The notes under the pieces were generated by a model. It was not told where the DNA came from, searched no databases, and saw only the letters and a program-made list of their open reading frames with translations. The translations under genes and the position numbers were made by a program. A stretch of DNA of 5,715 nucleotides from Phycisphaerae bacterium (GTDB lineage: Bacteria; Planctomycetota; Phycisphaerae; JAJVII01). Below are positions 5,457-5,715 of the stretch, piece by piece (positions within the stretch are counted from its first letter, which is position 1; each line of letters begins with the position of its first letter). Location of the stretch: contig JAQTVL010000311.1 in assembly GCA_028706835.1 (NCBI GenBank), forward strand, positions 1 through 5,715, in the 5' to 3' direction.

Positions 5457-5473
5457 ACTTTGTAATACAAAGT
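5457..5473. promoter_or_regulatory. Perfect 17-bp palindromic operator
   Basis: ACTTTGTA-A-TACAAAGT on the plus strand is a perfect inverted repeat with 8-bp arms and a single central base. It stands 47 bp before the ATG at 5409 and about 22 bp downstream of a consensus -35 box, so a bound dimer would cover the -10/start region. It is AT-rich in a GC-rich background. The best candidate to bind it is the winged-helix protein encoded at 4353-4658 in the same operon (inference). Confidence 0.7.
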
Positions 5474-5495
5474 AGTTTGCCACAGAATTGGATAA

Positions 5496-5501
5496 TGTCA
5501 A
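5496..5501 (-). promoter_or_regulatory. Consensus -35 box upstream of the membrane operon
   Basis: The minus strand reads TTGACA, identical to the sigma70 -35 consensus, in an AT-rich stretch. At the standard 17-bp spacing the -10 would be AAACTA (5478-5473), a poor match. Slightly longer spacing gives AACTAC or ACTACT, also poor. Either the -10 is weak and the promoter needs help, or the true start lies elsewhere. The box's place just before the operator palindrome supports a promoter here. Confidence 0.4.
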
Positions 5502-5579
5502 GGAGAATTCGAAAACGGTGGGGAAGGGGCGTCACGCGTGAGCGATGGTGCTGTCAGCGGCGGCAAGTTCTGAGAGTGT

Positions 5580-5613
5580 CCGATAATAATGACGCCTCCC
5601 TCAGAATAGGCGT
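5580..5613 (-). terminator. Weak candidate terminator after the right-edge gene
   Basis: On the minus strand ACGCCT (5613-5608) pairs with AGGCGT (5597-5592) around a 10-nt loop, followed by CATTATTATCGG. A competing inverted repeat, TTCTGAG (5568-5574) with CTCAGAA (5600-5606), overlaps it. The stem is short and the tail only moderately T-rich. Confidence 0.25.
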
Positions 5614-5619
5614 GAGCGT

Positions 5620-5715
5620 TTAGGCGGCGACACGAGTGGGCCGGGGGCGGATCGTCGGCTGGGGGATCGGATGAATCCCGGGGCGCGGCTGGAAGAAGCT
5701 GACGGGGACGAATCG
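5620..5715 (-). CDS. Possible C-terminal end of a gene entering from the right edge
   Basis: A minus-strand frame is open from the right edge for 31 codons to a TAA at 5622-5620. About 26 of the 31 codons end in G or C, as in the other genes here, and it lies on the strand used by every other gene. The translated tail is proline/arginine-rich (it contains FFQPRPGIHPIPQ) and gives no family clue. A short plus-strand frame from an ATG at 5671 with a GGGGGAT before it is the alternative. Too little is visible to decide firmly. Confidence 0.4.
   Translation of the reverse strand, partial: RFVPVSFFQPRPGIHPIPQPTIRPRPTRVAA

Noticed and set aside
5410..5535. Longer N-terminus (start at 5535) for the six-helix membrane protein
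   Set aside because: The extra 42 residues would be encoded across the operator palindrome and -35 box, are Cys-rich, and lack a clear ribosome site; the ATG at 5409 fits better.
1..5715. CRISPR array, insertion sequence ends, rRNA genes
   Set aside because: No regularly spaced direct repeats, no transposase gene and no rRNA-like stretches were seen.

Overview
The window looks like chromosomal DNA from a high-GC bacterium. The codons are strongly G/C-ending, the intergenic DNA is full of palindromic repeats, and a stand-alone citramalate synthase sits beside a small CreD-type membrane module. My best guess is Planctomycetota (Phycisphaerae-like). That rests on general resemblance only; no marker gene is present. 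Every gene I can support is read from the minus strand, so transcription runs from high to low coordinates. The long open frames on the plus strand and in the other minus frames are codon-bias shadows.

Right to left: (1) about 5620-5715 may hold the last 31 codons of a gene that enters from the right edge. (2) About 5409-2947 is a three-gene unit: a six-helix membrane protein of unknown function, a small winged-helix DNA-binding protein, and a CreD-like inner-membrane protein. A perfect 17-bp palindrome (5457-5473) lies just upstream of the first gene, next to a consensus -35 box, and is the likely operator. A 57-bp palindromic repeat (4696-4752) fills the gap between genes one and two. (3) 2946-2392 is a 555-bp non-coding stretch. 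It holds a 109-bp three-way-junction palindromic repeat just after the creD-like gene, a strong stem-loop, a good sigma70-type promoter (2688-2693 / 2665-2670), and a leader of about 265 nt. The leader has several hairpins and ends in a terminator-like stem with a T-rich tail. (4) 2391-802 is cimA, citramalate synthase, the entry enzyme of the pyruvate route to isoleucine. (5) 789-1 is the N-terminal 263 residues of a RecF/OLD-like AAA ATPase, starting 12 bp after the cimA stop and running off the left edge.

How the parts may work together: the winged-helix protein probably controls its own operon through the palindrome, in response to an unknown envelope or physiological signal. cimA appears to have its own promoter and a structured leader that could attenuate transcription according to amino-acid supply. 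The ATPase has more A/T-ending and rare codons than cimA. It may be a recently acquired, possibly defence-related gene that depends on cimA read-through. The least explained material is the two palindromic repeats and the cimA leader.
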